Part shown: positions 18,286-26,818 of the stretch, piece by piece
Layout of the letters: each line of letters opens with the position of its first letter
Position numbering within the stretch: the first letter of the stretch is position 1
NCBI GenBank assembly: GCA_036525185.1
Contig: DATDAW010000012.1
Location: 1-64,000 of the forward strand
Source of the DNA: DATDAW01 sp036525185
Lineage (GTDB): Bacteria > Verrucomicrobiota > Verrucomicrobiia > Chthoniobacterales > DASVRZ01
Direction of reading: 5' to 3'
DNA length: 64,000 nucleotides
Program-made: the position numbers and the translations under genes
The notes under the pieces: model-generated
What the model was told of the DNA's origin: nothing
Seen by the model: the letters and a program-made list of their open reading frames with translations, nothing else
The model's database searches: none

Positions 18286-19356
18286 ATGCAAATCGGTGTT
18301 GATAGTTTCGTAGCGACAGCCCGGGATACGGGTAAGAACGGCGCAGCGGGTGACTTTGGCCGGGTGCACGAGTTGTTGGAGGAAATTGAACTGGCTGACC
18401 AGGTCGGTCTCGATGTTTTCGGTCTCGGCGAACACCACCGGCCGGACTATGTTGCCTCGGCGCCGGTTGTGCTGCTCGCGGCCGCTGCGGCCCGAACGAA
18501 GCGTATTCGTTTGACCAGCGCCGTTACCGTCTTGAGCTCGGATGATCCCGTGCGCGTCTTTCAGCAATTCGCCACTCTCGATCTCATCTCCCAAGGTCGG
18601 GCCGAAATCATCGTCGGCCGTGGGTCGTTCATCGAATCGTATCCTCTTTTTGGTTTTGACCTCGAGGACTACGACACCCTCTTCTCGGAAAAACTCGACC
18701 TTCTGCTCCATATTCGCGATCACACCGAGGTTCATTGGTCGGGCAAACATCGCGCGGCGCTCACCGGCCAGGGCGTCTATCCGCGTCCGGTGCAAAACCC
18801 GCTGCCGATTCGGATTGGCGTGGGTGGGACGCCGCAATCCTTCGTCCGCGCCGGCAATCTCGGCCTGCCACTCATCGTCGCGATCATCGGTGGTCAGCCA
18901 CACCGGTTCCGTCCCCTCATCGATCTGTATCGCGAATCCGGACTACGGGCTGGCCATGCGCCGGAACAACTGACGGTCGGGATTCATTCCATCGGGTTTA
19001 TTGCAGACACCACCGAACGCGCCGTCGAGACGTTCTGGCCAGGCTATCGGCAAGTCGTCAGCAAAATTGGCCGGGAGCGTGGATGGCCCCCGGTCACCCG
19101 GGCCCAATTTGATGCGGGGTGCAGTCCGGCCGGTGCGTTGTTGGTGGGTGATCCCGAAATCATCGCAGAAAAGATCCTTTCGGAGAACGAATCCCTTGGC
19201 GGTATTTCCCGCATGACCATTCTCCTCGATAACCGTGATCTTTCGCACCGGGAGATCATGCGGGCTATTGAACTCCTTGGCACCCGCGTTGCGCCCCTTA
19301 TCAAAAAGGAACTTTCTGCATCGTCCGAATCGAAGCCGGCTGCAGCGCGTTTCTGA
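18286..19356 (+). CDS. Luciferase-like (LLM) flavin-dependent oxidoreductase
   Basis: This is a 356-residue TIM-barrel protein of the bacterial-luciferase-like family. Typical elements are IELADQVGLDVFGLGEHH near residue 40, ARTKRIRLTSAVTVLSSDDP, LISQGRAEIIVGRGSF, and IRIGVGGTPQSFVRAG. These enzymes use reduced FMN or F420. The nearest experimentally known relatives are long-chain-alkane or alkanal monooxygenases, but function cannot be read from sequence. No flavin reductase gene is adjacent. The ATG at 18286 begins directly with the first strand, so the start is secure. Confidence 0.88.
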   Translation: MQIGVDSFVATARDTGKNGAAGDFGRVHELLEEIELADQVGLDVFGLGEHHRPDYVASAPVVLLAAAAARTKRIRLTSAVTVLSSDDPVRVFQQFATLDLISQGRAEIIVGRGSFIESYPLFGFDLEDYDTLFSEKLDLLLHIRDHTEVHWSGKHRAALTGQGVYPRPVQNPLPIRIGVGGTPQSFVRAGNLGLPLIVAIIGGQPHRFRPLIDLYRESGLRAGHAPEQLTVGIHSIGFIADTTERAVETFWPGYRQVVSKIGRERGWPPVTRAQFDAGCSPAGALLVGDPEIIAEKILSENESLGGISRMTILLDNRDLSHREIMRAIELLGTRVAPLIKKELSASSESKPAAARF

Positions 19357-19567
19357 AAATCTGTCAGCATCATGGGGCTTCCTGGTCGTCAGATTGCCTT
19401 TTGAGACGACTGAGGACGGAATGGGAGCGAAACGAATGCGGCCGGCAAGAAACCACTCGCCTGCCGCCGATTCCATGAGTTTCTAGTGCAAGTCCGCCGA
19501 CCCGGTAGAAATGCCAGGTGCCTTTTTCGGGAAACCGCACATTTACGAGGACGAGAGCAGAATAGGA

Positions 19568-19990
19568 TTATGCCAGCTTGGCATCCATCGTGATGGCGGC
19601 GTTCAGGACTTTGGACACTGGGCAGCCAGCCTTGGCTTTGCCGGCGAGATCCTGGAAAGTGGCGTCATCAATACCGGGGATCGTCGCCGTCACGTCGAGA
19701 TGACTGGCCGTGATGGCAAACCCGCCGTCTTTGGGCTCGAGGGTGATTGTGGCGGAGGTTTCAATCTTATCCGGAGTAAATCCGGCCATGCCGAGGATCA
19801 TCGAGAAGGCCATCGAGAAGCAGCCCGCGTGCGCGGCGCCGATGAGTTCCTCAGGATTTGTGCCCTGTTCACCTTCGAAACGGGTTTTAAAGGAGTAAGG
19901 TTTGGCGACGAGCGCGCCGGAGCCCGTAGTGAGAGTTCCGGAACCTTCCTTGAGGCTGCCCTGCCAGACTGCGGATGCTTTCTGTTTCAT
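19568..19990 (-). CDS. OsmC family peroxiredoxin-like protein
   Basis: The protein has 140 residues, the usual OsmC length. It contains NPEELIGAAHAGCFSMAFS with the first Cys, and GKAKAGCPVSKVL with the second. Proteins of this family reduce organic hydroperoxides through the two Cys residues in a homodimer. The product lacks a signal peptide and is cytoplasmic. It is a single gene on the minus strand, convergent with the luciferase-like gene. Confidence 0.93.
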   Translation of the reverse strand: MKQKASAVWQGSLKEGSGTLTTGSGALVAKPYSFKTRFEGEQGTNPEELIGAAHAGCFSMAFSMILGMAGFTPDKIETSATITLEPKDGGFAITASHLDVTATIPGIDDATFQDLAGKAKAGCPVSKVLNAAITMDAKLA

Positions 19991-20323
19991 AACCGTCAGT
20001 ATGAGCTGTCGCAGCGGTCTGTGAAATGGCTTTTTTGTAACAAATCGGCTGCCTCCATGCCGAGAGAAAGGGAGCCTTGCTTATCCGAAACTCAGCCCGA
20101 AAACGAGTGCTCGACCTTCTGCACTCCGTGGACGGAAGGGACGGAAGAATTCGTGAAAAAAAATTTAAATAAAATTGCATCTGTTTTGGGAGCTCGAGCG
20201 ATACAGTTATTAGAGCAAGGTTTACTCCACTGGTTCCGAAAAGATCGGAATTGGCTCCCGGAAGGGAAGAAACAATGGAGAGGCCTTGCTCGCTTTCGTT
20301 TTTTGAACTGTCTTCAAGTCACT
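19991..20323. other. Intergenic region upstream of the OsmC gene
   Basis: These 333 bases lie between two minus-strand genes. An A/T-rich patch around 20155-20175 stands out and may be part of the OsmC promoter or its UP element. An overlapping plus-strand frame is open here but has no RBS and runs antisense into both neighbours, so I do not call it a gene. Confidence 0.45.
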
Positions 20324-21406
20324 TCAGACTTTCGCCGCAAAATCGTCTTCATCGCTTACGGATTCCACAAACGCTACCAGCAGCGAGATGACTCGCTCAA
20401 CGTCGTCGAGGTTCGCCATTTCTATGACGCTGTGCATGTATCTTAAGGGTAAGCTCACCAGACCGCTCGGAATTCCGCTGCCCACGGTAAAAATGACATC
20501 TGTATCCGTGCCCGAATAGCGGCTGCTGCTTTCGTGCTGAATCGGAATTCCCGCATCGTCGGCGCATTCAGCCAGGCGTTTGATGACCAACGGATGGTTT
20601 GCCGTGCCATGCGTGAGGCTCGGACCGCCGCCGAGTGTGACTTCACCATGCACGGCTTGATCGATTCCCGGCGTATCGGTCGCGTGTGTCACATCGAGCA
20701 CGATGCAGACGTCCGGAGCGAGCCGGTGCGCGACCATTTTCGCGCCGTTGCCTCCGATTTCTTCCTGGACCGCATTCACGGCGTGGACGGTTGCCCTCAA
20801 CGAATCGCGCTTTTGCGCCAAACGGGCCATAACTTGGGACAAAATAAATCCGCCCAGGCGGTTATCCAACGCGCGTCCTGTCAGGAGATTTTTTCCAAAG
20901 AATGCGGCCCCATCCGCGTAAACAGCCGGATGCCCGACGCGCAGACCGAGCGCCCGAACTTCATCGGCATTTGACGCGCCGACATCCACATAAAGTTCGT
21001 GAATTTTCGGAGCCTTTTCGTCCCCCAAGCTGTCCCTTCGCAAATGAATCGCTGTATTTCCGATGATTCCATTTACCGGGCCATGATTTCCGAGAATCTG
21101 CAAACGTCGCCCACGCGCGGTCGCGGTATCGGAGCCGCCCGCGCGATCCAGCCTCAAGAAACCTTCCTTCGTAATTTGTTTGATGATGAATCCGATTTCA
21201 TCCGCGTGCGCTTCAAGCATCACATGCTTTGGTTTAGCCGATCGCCCGTGGAGCGTCGCCCAGGCCGTGCCGTAAGCGTCATTTTCGACCGAATCGGCGA
21301 CGGCCCGCAAATACGCGGCCCATTTAGCCTGGCCAGCGAGTTCGAACCCGGTCGGGCTCGGTGTTTTAAGGAGGTCGAGAAGGAAAGCTTTTGTGGAATC
21401 GTCCAT
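20324..21406 (-). CDS. M42 family metallopeptidase (glutamyl aminopeptidase/endoglucanase-like)
   Basis: The protein has 360 residues and the co-catalytic metal-site pattern of M42 aminopeptidases: LEAHADEIGF, ALDNRLGG, VQEEIGGNGA with the catalytic Glu, IVLDVTHATD, and a C-terminal YMHSVIE. M42 enzymes assemble into dodecameric tetrahedral shells that trim peptides in the cytoplasm. Some relatives are annotated as endoglucanases without good evidence. It is divergent from the PP2C gene, with about 270 bases between. Confidence 0.93.
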   Translation of the reverse strand: MDDSTKAFLLDLLKTPSPTGFELAGQAKWAAYLRAVADSVENDAYGTAWATLHGRSAKPKHVMLEAHADEIGFIIKQITKEGFLRLDRAGGSDTATARGRRLQILGNHGPVNGIIGNTAIHLRRDSLGDEKAPKIHELYVDVGASNADEVRALGLRVGHPAVYADGAAFFGKNLLTGRALDNRLGGFILSQVMARLAQKRDSLRATVHAVNAVQEEIGGNGAKMVAHRLAPDVCIVLDVTHATDTPGIDQAVHGEVTLGGGPSLTHGTANHPLVIKRLAECADDAGIPIQHESSSRYSGTDTDVIFTVGSGIPSGLVSLPLRYMHSVIEMANLDDVERVISLLVAFVESVSDEDDFAAKV

Positions 21407-21618
21407 TTCAAACTCCTATGGCAGACGCGCATTCCGGCAAAGCGGCAATTTGTATTTGTCTTTCGATCAAGTTGCACGGATTCGAGATGGACCCGAAGGC
21501 CGAACTCGTCTAACGATGAGATACGGTATGAATCACGCGGGCCGATCTGCTTTTGATCGATTTATTTTGAGCTTGGGCGACGCCGATTTTTTCACGGAGA
21601 ACCACGCCGAGCCGCGGC

Positions 21619-21636
21619 GGGGTCGGGTCAGACCCC
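21619..21636. repeat. Small GGGGTC...GACCCC stem-loop
   Basis: A six-base perfect stem, GGGGTC and GACCCC, encloses a six-base loop (GGGTCA), 45 bases before the PP2C start. It resembles the GTCAGACCCC-type palindromes dispersed in many bacterial genomes. It may be such a repeat or a leader hairpin; no function is shown. Confidence 0.4.
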
Positions 21637-21680
21637 AATTCTTTGCACCGCGTGACCCGAATTTTCCCGAGGAGTAACCT

Positions 21681-22394
21681 ATGCAAGCTGACGAGGATTT
21701 TGCGGGCGGGCAGATGCAAGGAAACCGCGTAAACCAGGAGGATTTTTACGCATTCAGTCAACCTGGCGACGGTTCGCTCCTGGTCGTGGTCGCGGATGGT
21801 GTGGGCGGCCATGCGGCGGGACAAGTTGCCAGTAAAGTCGCTGTGCAGGCTTTTCTTGAAGGCTTTGAAAGGGCCAAAGGACCGGAAACCGAGCGGCTCT
21901 CGACGGCACTGACGTTTGCCAACCTTCAGGTCGCAGCCGCCGTAGATGCGGACCCGCGCAATTTTTCCGGTATGGGGACAACCTTGGTGGCCGTCCATGT
22001 CAAGGATCGGGCGCTCCATTGGATCAGCGTCGGCGATTCGCCATTATACCTTTTTCGGGGCAATGAACTGACGCGCCTGAACGCCGACCATTCCGCTGCC
22101 GGATTGCCGCCCGGGTTCAAGCTATCGCGAAACGTTCTTCTTTCCGCTCTGACAGGCAGCAGCATCCCCCTGATCGATGCCCCGCGTAAAACCTTGGCCT
22201 TGAAATGCAGCGATCTCCTCCTTGTCGCCAGCGATGGCTTGCTAACCTTGTCGGACGAAGAAGTCGCAGCCTGTTGCGTAAGGGATAAGAATCAGTCCGC
22301 TGCCGGCATCGCAGCACATCTGCTTGCCGCAATCGTGGCGAAAGCAAAGCGTTTTCAGGATAATGCAACCGTGGCGCTGATCAAGATCGGTTAG
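21681..22394 (+). CDS. PP2C-type serine/threonine phosphatase
   Basis: The protein has 237 residues, with AGGAG six bases before the ATG. Metal-binding motifs of the PPM/PP2C family are present: NQEDFYAF, VVVADGVGGHAAG, GMGTTLVAVHV, LLLVASDGLLTLSDEE and QDNATVALI at the end. It is a stand-alone catalytic domain in the cytoplasm. No kinase partner is in the window; the PASTA protein near 41 kb has no kinase domain either, so its substrate is unknown. Confidence 0.93.
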   Translation: MQADEDFAGGQMQGNRVNQEDFYAFSQPGDGSLLVVVADGVGGHAAGQVASKVAVQAFLEGFERAKGPETERLSTALTFANLQVAAAVDADPRNFSGMGTTLVAVHVKDRALHWISVGDSPLYLFRGNELTRLNADHSAAGLPPGFKLSRNVLLSALTGSSIPLIDAPRKTLALKCSDLLLVASDGLLTLSDEEVAACCVRDKNQSAAGIAAHLLAAIVAKAKRFQDNATVALIKIG

Positions 22395-22537
22395 AACGAA
22401 GGGGCAACCGGGCTCGATCGCGGTGAAAGGCATGCTGAAATCGTCAAGACTGCGGCGAGCGAAGTTCGATTTCCCTGATGGGACCGATCAGGTTTCCTGA
22501 TTGGACAGAATGTTCCCGCCGTCCAAAAATGCCGGCC

Positions 22538-23197
22538 ATGTCCATTCGAATCACTTATTATTTGGAAGTCATCTCGTCGTGGTGTTTTTGGGCCGAGCCG
22601 GCGTATGCGGAGTTAAAAAACCGTTTTGCCGGCGTTGCCGAGTTTGATTGGAAACTCGCCTTAATGGATGCTTCGGGCCTGCCTGTTTCTCGCGAACAAT
22701 GTGACTGGTTTTACCGCCGCAGCGGGACGATGGTCCGGTCGCCATTCAAGCTGAATTCCGGCTGGTTTGATCCGGACCGGAAGGAATATCTTGCACCAAA
22801 TCTCGTGGCGGAAGCGGCGAAGGATTTTGGGGTGACCGGGGACGAAGTCCGGAAAGCGATCAGCGAAGCCGCTTTGATCGCTGGGGAAAAGGTCGGCGAT
22901 TGGGGCGTGTCCGCGAAAGTGGCCGCTGGGGCAGCCAATCTGAATGCCTCCGATCTGTTGGCTCTTGCGAAGTCTCCGGAAATCGAAGCGCGTGCGCGTG
23001 CGACGACCGCCGAGTTTCATGCATTGCAGGTTTCGCAGCGCCCCACATTTGTCATCGAAAGCAGCATTGGCGACAAAGCGGTTTTCTCCGGTGTGGCCAC
23101 GGCGTCGCCGCTCATTGCGACGATAGAAGCCATGCTCCACGACCAAGCCGGATACGCCTCGTACCTGGCCCATTTCGGCACCGTCCCGCCGAGATAG
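22538..23197 (+). CDS. DsbA-fold thioredoxin-like oxidoreductase
   Basis: From the ATG at 22538 the protein has 219 residues. It starts IRITYYLEVISSWCFWAEPAY, the first strand and active-site loop of the DsbA/FrnE/HCCA-isomerase group. The usual CxxC is reduced to a single Cys (WCFW), so a two-Cys disulfide exchange is unlikely. The cis-Pro loop SQRPTFVI is intact. Glutathione-S-transferase-like or isomerase chemistry is possible. In-frame Met codons at 22529 and 22478 are alternative starts. There is no signal peptide, so it is cytoplasmic. Confidence 0.8.
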   Translation: MSIRITYYLEVISSWCFWAEPAYAELKNRFAGVAEFDWKLALMDASGLPVSREQCDWFYRRSGTMVRSPFKLNSGWFDPDRKEYLAPNLVAEAAKDFGVTGDEVRKAISEAALIAGEKVGDWGVSAKVAAGAANLNASDLLALAKSPEIEARARATTAEFHALQVSQRPTFVIESSIGDKAVFSGVATASPLIATIEAMLHDQAGYASYLAHFGTVPPR

Positions 23198-23240
23198 ACA
23201 GCGCGCAGAGGCTGGGCCGAGTTGCCACGAAACGCTTTTA

Positions 23241-23377
23241 CGCGAAGCGCTACAAGTGCGGTGCCTGGGCACCGCTTTGCTGAAAGCGCGTTAGCCTGGA
23301 AACGCTTGTCAGGCTTTGTCTCAACCTGTCTCACGCACAAAGCGGTGCCCAGGCACCGCAGTCCAAAGCGCTTCGCG
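23241..23377. repeat. Intergenic inverted-repeat element A (137 bp)
   Basis: A perfect 23-bp inverted repeat (23257-23279 and 23338-23360, core GCGGTGCC-x-GGCACCGC) is framed by outer 11-bp arms CGCGAAGCGCT and AGCGCTTCGCG. About 58 bases lie between the inner arms. Order and spacing match element B at 54.2 kb, and the arms share the pattern TGCGG...CGCTTT. It lies in the 390-base spacer between the DsbA-like gene and the peptidoglycan hydrolase gene and holds no coding sequence. The rest of the spacer (23378-23587) shows no gene. Confidence 0.85.
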
Positions 23378-23587
23378 CAGATCCCTGCTGCATTCTCGCC
23401 GCTAGATGCCCGCTAGAACATTCTTGCGGCGGCTGTTTGTTTACGCTACGATTTTTCCATTAAAGAACGGCAATGGCATGAAGAATATCGGAGCGGGCAT
23501 TAGAGGCTTTTGGGGTGTGCCTTGCCTTATCTCTGGCGTTTCAAGATTAGCGATTTACGGTCAGCCACGTCAAAAGAAAGACGCCTC

Positions 23588-26014
23588 ATGAGTCAACGTT
23601 ACCCGAAGGCCAAGCAGGACGTTTCCGGCCGGATGAAGACCCGGGGACGGTATGCCGGGGGATTTCCGAGAGGCGCCATTGTTCATTTCACTGCGGGCGG
23701 CCCGAATGCTGTTGGCACCGTCGAAGGCGGCATCGGAAATGGGTATTGTTTCTTCGTCATCGCGCCCAATGGCGATGTCTATCAGAATTTCAATCTCGAC
23801 GAGTGGGGATACCACGCTGGGAAAAGCGCTTATCCGAGGCTGGGAAGCGGTGTCAGCCAGTTCCTCGTGGGCGTGGAAATCTGTAACGCAGGTAAACTGC
23901 GGCAGTTGAACGAAAACACGTTCCGGCCCTGGTTCAACGATCCCGAATATTACCGAAAAAGTCGCGAACCCGTTCCTCGCGGCGTGCCGAATCCCGCCCG
24001 TGACTACCCGCGGGATCTCGTCCGGTTCGTGGAGCGGAAGAATAACTGCGAAGCGGGCTGGTATCTCCGTTATACGAAGGAGCAGGAAAAAGCCTTGGAG
24101 GAGTTGTTCCTGTGGTTGAAACGCGAGGAACCGGACATTTTCCAGTTCGATTTCGTGCTCGGTCATGACGAAGTTTCGCCGGGGCGCAAAAACGATCCCG
24201 GCGGGGCGTTATCGATGACGATGCCGGAGTTTCGGGCGAGACTTAAGGCACTCCATGCTGGAAAAGAGGATTTTGTCGTGCCCGGCGGAGAAGACGGAAC
24301 GGACCACGGCCCCGGGATGGGAGATAAACCGGAGGAGGCCGAAAACGATTCTTCGGAGCAAAAGGACCCGGATTCCATGATACCGGCCAGGGAGGCGACG
24401 CATTTCGGGCGAATTCTGCCGAACTGCCTCTTCCGTACCGTGGACGGCGATTTTTTTCTTTCCTCGAGCAAACCTGGCGAATCGGGTGATCCCAGGCAAA
24501 AGCCATTTGCCTCGGCGCGCGAGCGCGAAGGACAGTTCGCAGTCATCCAAGGCAATGCCGTGGAAGACGTGATCCGGGTCAGCTTGCTGGTGGAAGGGGT
24601 GCCTCCGATTGCTTCTGCGTTGCTTTCCAAATTGCTCGAGCCGGAGAGGGGCATTCGCGAGCAGGTTCTCGGAATCGCGCGGGAGGTTCGCGACGAATTG
24701 ATCGGCGACGAGCCGCCCCCGCCCGCTTCGGATCCGCTGCATATTGTACGGTCGGGACCGCGGCCATTGTGCGTGATTGATATCGGACATCAGCCGTCCG
24801 CTCCAGGTGCTGTCGGGATGCTGGACGGGGAAAGTGTCTCGGAGTTCGTCTTCAACACGGATCTGGCGAAACGGATTGAGGCGCTTGTGAAAAACGCGGA
24901 AATAATTATCATCCATCGTCCCGATTCGCCGGAAGGCTACCAGAGACTCCCGTCGGAGACGAATCGGCTGAACCCAGCGTTCGTCGTGAGCCTCCACGCC
25001 AACGGGAATGGCTCGACGACCTCTGGCGCGCGAGTTCTCTACTATGACACCTCGAAGGAAGGCAAAAAGCTGGCTAATTTATTGCAAGCGCGCTTCCTCG
25101 AAGCGTTGGGACTCAGCGACCTGAAAATTAAAGGACGCACTTCAAGCGAGCGGAGCGGATCGCAGTTGTTCAATACGAGAGCGCCCATCGTGATCGGCGA
25201 GCCCTTTTTCATCACAAACCCTAACGATCTCCGAATTGCGACGGACCGGAAGGACGCCCTTGCCGCCGCCTATGCCGGAGCAATCGACGAGTACGCGGCG
25301 ATGCTGTCGCAACCGCCCGAAACCACAACGTCGGGCCGCATCGTTGAAAGCCACACGGAGCCGGGGGCAACGTTTAATTTGATCACGGAGGGCTTGGGCA
25401 AGGAAAAGTTCCTTTCCACCAACGAGGCCGCGTTGCTGGGTATCATTCAGGCCGTCAATGCCATGTTGAAGGCGAAATATGGCGCGAGTTTTTTGCCGCT
25501 CACCAAAGAGGACGCCTGGGTGTTGCTTTACTGTGAAGCGGGTTTGAAAGGGAACGGCTTGGTCGATCCCGATCACCGGCACTCGGAAGGCGAGCGGGGA
25601 CTGCTGCCATTGCCCGAGAATGTGCGTTTCTGGAATGGCCCTGATGCGCCTGTCTGGAATAAACCGATGCCGCTCGCGCGTAACGTCGAGCATTTCTTCC
25701 TCTATCTCGGCAACCTGAAGAACAAGGAAGTAACGGCCGTCGGCCTGCGCCATCTGTATGGCGACCTGTTCCGCACCGAAGGCATTGCCGGCGACGGTGC
25801 GCGCGATGCCCGGCTGCTCGCCGGAGTGGTTCACGGTTATTTTTACAGTGCGACCTATCGCAATCGATCTGTCCCCTTCGACCACCTTCTCAACGGCTTC
25901 AAATCCGACACGCCGCTCTCTGCGCTCATGGCAGGCACGCGATACATCCACGCCGGCACATCAATCATTAGAGGCCGGGAGAAGAACGTGGATACGGCGC
26001 TGGGACTGGTGTGA
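23588..26014 (+). CDS. Multi-domain peptidoglycan hydrolase: two amidase folds plus lysozyme-like C-terminus
   Basis: The ATG at 23588 gives 808 residues with no signal peptide. Residues 25-215 are an Amidase_2 (PGRP-type) domain with zinc ligands H33 in AIVHFTAGG and H193 in LGHDEVSPG, plus WGYHAGKSAY and VGVEICNAG. Residues 393-575 are an Amidase_3 (AmiC-type) domain with H401 in IDIGHQPS, E415 or E419, H470 in VSLHANG and E538 in IGEPFF. Residues 640-680 (E650 in YCEAGL, then GERGLLPLP) resemble the Glu and GARGLMQ motifs of lytic transglycosylases. The two amidase domains both cleave the muramoyl-alanine bond. Lacking a secretion signal, it could be phage-like lysis machinery for eCIS release, or cargo. 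It converges on the eCIS cluster end, about 70 bases away. Confidence 0.85.
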   Translation: MSQRYPKAKQDVSGRMKTRGRYAGGFPRGAIVHFTAGGPNAVGTVEGGIGNGYCFFVIAPNGDVYQNFNLDEWGYHAGKSAYPRLGSGVSQFLVGVEICNAGKLRQLNENTFRPWFNDPEYYRKSREPVPRGVPNPARDYPRDLVRFVERKNNCEAGWYLRYTKEQEKALEELFLWLKREEPDIFQFDFVLGHDEVSPGRKNDPGGALSMTMPEFRARLKALHAGKEDFVVPGGEDGTDHGPGMGDKPEEAENDSSEQKDPDSMIPAREATHFGRILPNCLFRTVDGDFFLSSSKPGESGDPRQKPFASAREREGQFAVIQGNAVEDVIRVSLLVEGVPPIASALLSKLLEPERGIREQVLGIAREVRDELIGDEPPPPASDPLHIVRSGPRPLCVIDIGHQPSAPGAVGMLDGESVSEFVFNTDLAKRIEALVKNAEIIIIHRPDSPEGYQRLPSETNRLNPAFVVSLHANGNGSTTSGARVLYYDTSKEGKKLANLLQARFLEALGLSDLKIKGRTSSERSGSQLFNTRAPIVIGEPFFITNPNDLRIATDRKDALAAAYAGAIDEYAAMLSQPPETTTSGRIVESHTEPGATFNLITEGLGKEKFLSTNEAALLGIIQAVNAMLKAKYGASFLPLTKEDAWVLLYCEAGLKGNGLVDPDHRHSEGERGLLPLPENVRFWNGPDAPVWNKPMPLARNVEHFFLYLGNLKNKEVTAVGLRHLYGDLFRTEGIAGDGARDARLLAGVVHGYFYSATYRNRSVPFDHLLNGFKSDTPLSALMAGTRYIHAGTSIIRGREKNVDTALGLV

Positions 26015-26085
26015 AATCCGGGCGAGGGGTATCGCATCATCGTTTGTGGGACGATTTTGAATGGTTGGTTTGTTGATGCGACGTG

Positions 26086-26808
26086 CTATTCCAGGGTGAG
26101 ATAAGCGGGCTTTGCCTTGAGGCTGTTAATCTCGCGGTCCAACGATGCGATTCCCGTTTCGGTGCGGATTTTATCCAGCGATTCACGTGCATCCTTGAAG
26201 CGAATTTCAGGGCTGCTTTCCTCTTCATAACTCCGCCGGTGTTTGTAAGCGATATAGGCTCGTTGATAGGCGCCCCACAATCTGACCCCCGGACTGACGT
26301 TGTCTGCCTCGGCGATCCTCTCGAACGTCGCGGCGGCTGAGACAGATTCCTGTTTTTCCCGTTCGCCATCGAAAAGGGTCTTTTCCTCGGGAGACTTTTC
26401 CGTGGCGGACGGTTTGCTGAAGAACCAGACAAGTGACGTTTTGCCGCGATACAGCACATCTTGATCGGGGGTCAGTTGGGCGCGATACGGAGTAACTTCG
26501 CTCCATGCTTCGTCGGCCGTGTCTGTCAATCCACCGACAGTAGTCAGCATCGCGATTCGAAATCCTATATTTGCTTGAACGGCTGGATCACCGGGGTATT
26601 TGGCCCGCAGGTTGTTCAGCTCTTTAATGGCTCCTTCGCGGGTATGCGCGGAACCTGGCGTGCCATCGTTACTGGCAATCATCGCCGCCTGGCTGTCTGC
26701 CAGCGTGTTTTTAACCTTAAGAGTTTCGCATCCCGTCCCACCAAAGACGAACGCGCACGCTAACAACGCGACGATGACCGGAATCAATGGACGGAGTGGG
26801 CGGTTCAT
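26086..26808 (-). CDS. Predicted lipoprotein at the end of the eCIS gene series
   Basis: This 240-residue protein begins RPLRPLIPVIVALLACAFVF and has lipobox GGTGC, so it is a lipoprotein. The mature part is helical and TPR-like in feel (NNLRAKYPGDPAVQANIGFR, then ATFERIAEADNV and YQRAYIAYKHR), but no named family is recognised. It is the last gene of the minus-strand series, 10 bases after the large helical protein gene, so the two are probably co-expressed. A role as membrane partner of that protein is a guess from position. Confidence 0.7.
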   Translation of the reverse strand: MNRPLRPLIPVIVALLACAFVFGGTGCETLKVKNTLADSQAAMIASNDGTPGSAHTREGAIKELNNLRAKYPGDPAVQANIGFRIAMLTTVGGLTDTADEAWSEVTPYRAQLTPDQDVLYRGKTSLVWFFSKPSATEKSPEEKTLFDGEREKQESVSAAATFERIAEADNVSPGVRLWGAYQRAYIAYKHRRSYEEESSPEIRFKDARESLDKIRTETGIASLDREINSLKAKPAYLTLE

Positions 26809-26818
26809 AAGGTTGTTT

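Noticed and set aside
19511..20446. 311-codon plus-strand frame over OsmC and beyond
   Set aside because: It is antisense to OsmC and to the end of the M42 gene. The part in the gap looks somewhat protein-like but has no RBS and no known match.
26033..26080. Possible terminator hairpin between convergent genes (CGCATCA and TGATGCG)
   Set aside because: The stem is only seven bases, the loop is 34 bases, and there is no T-run.
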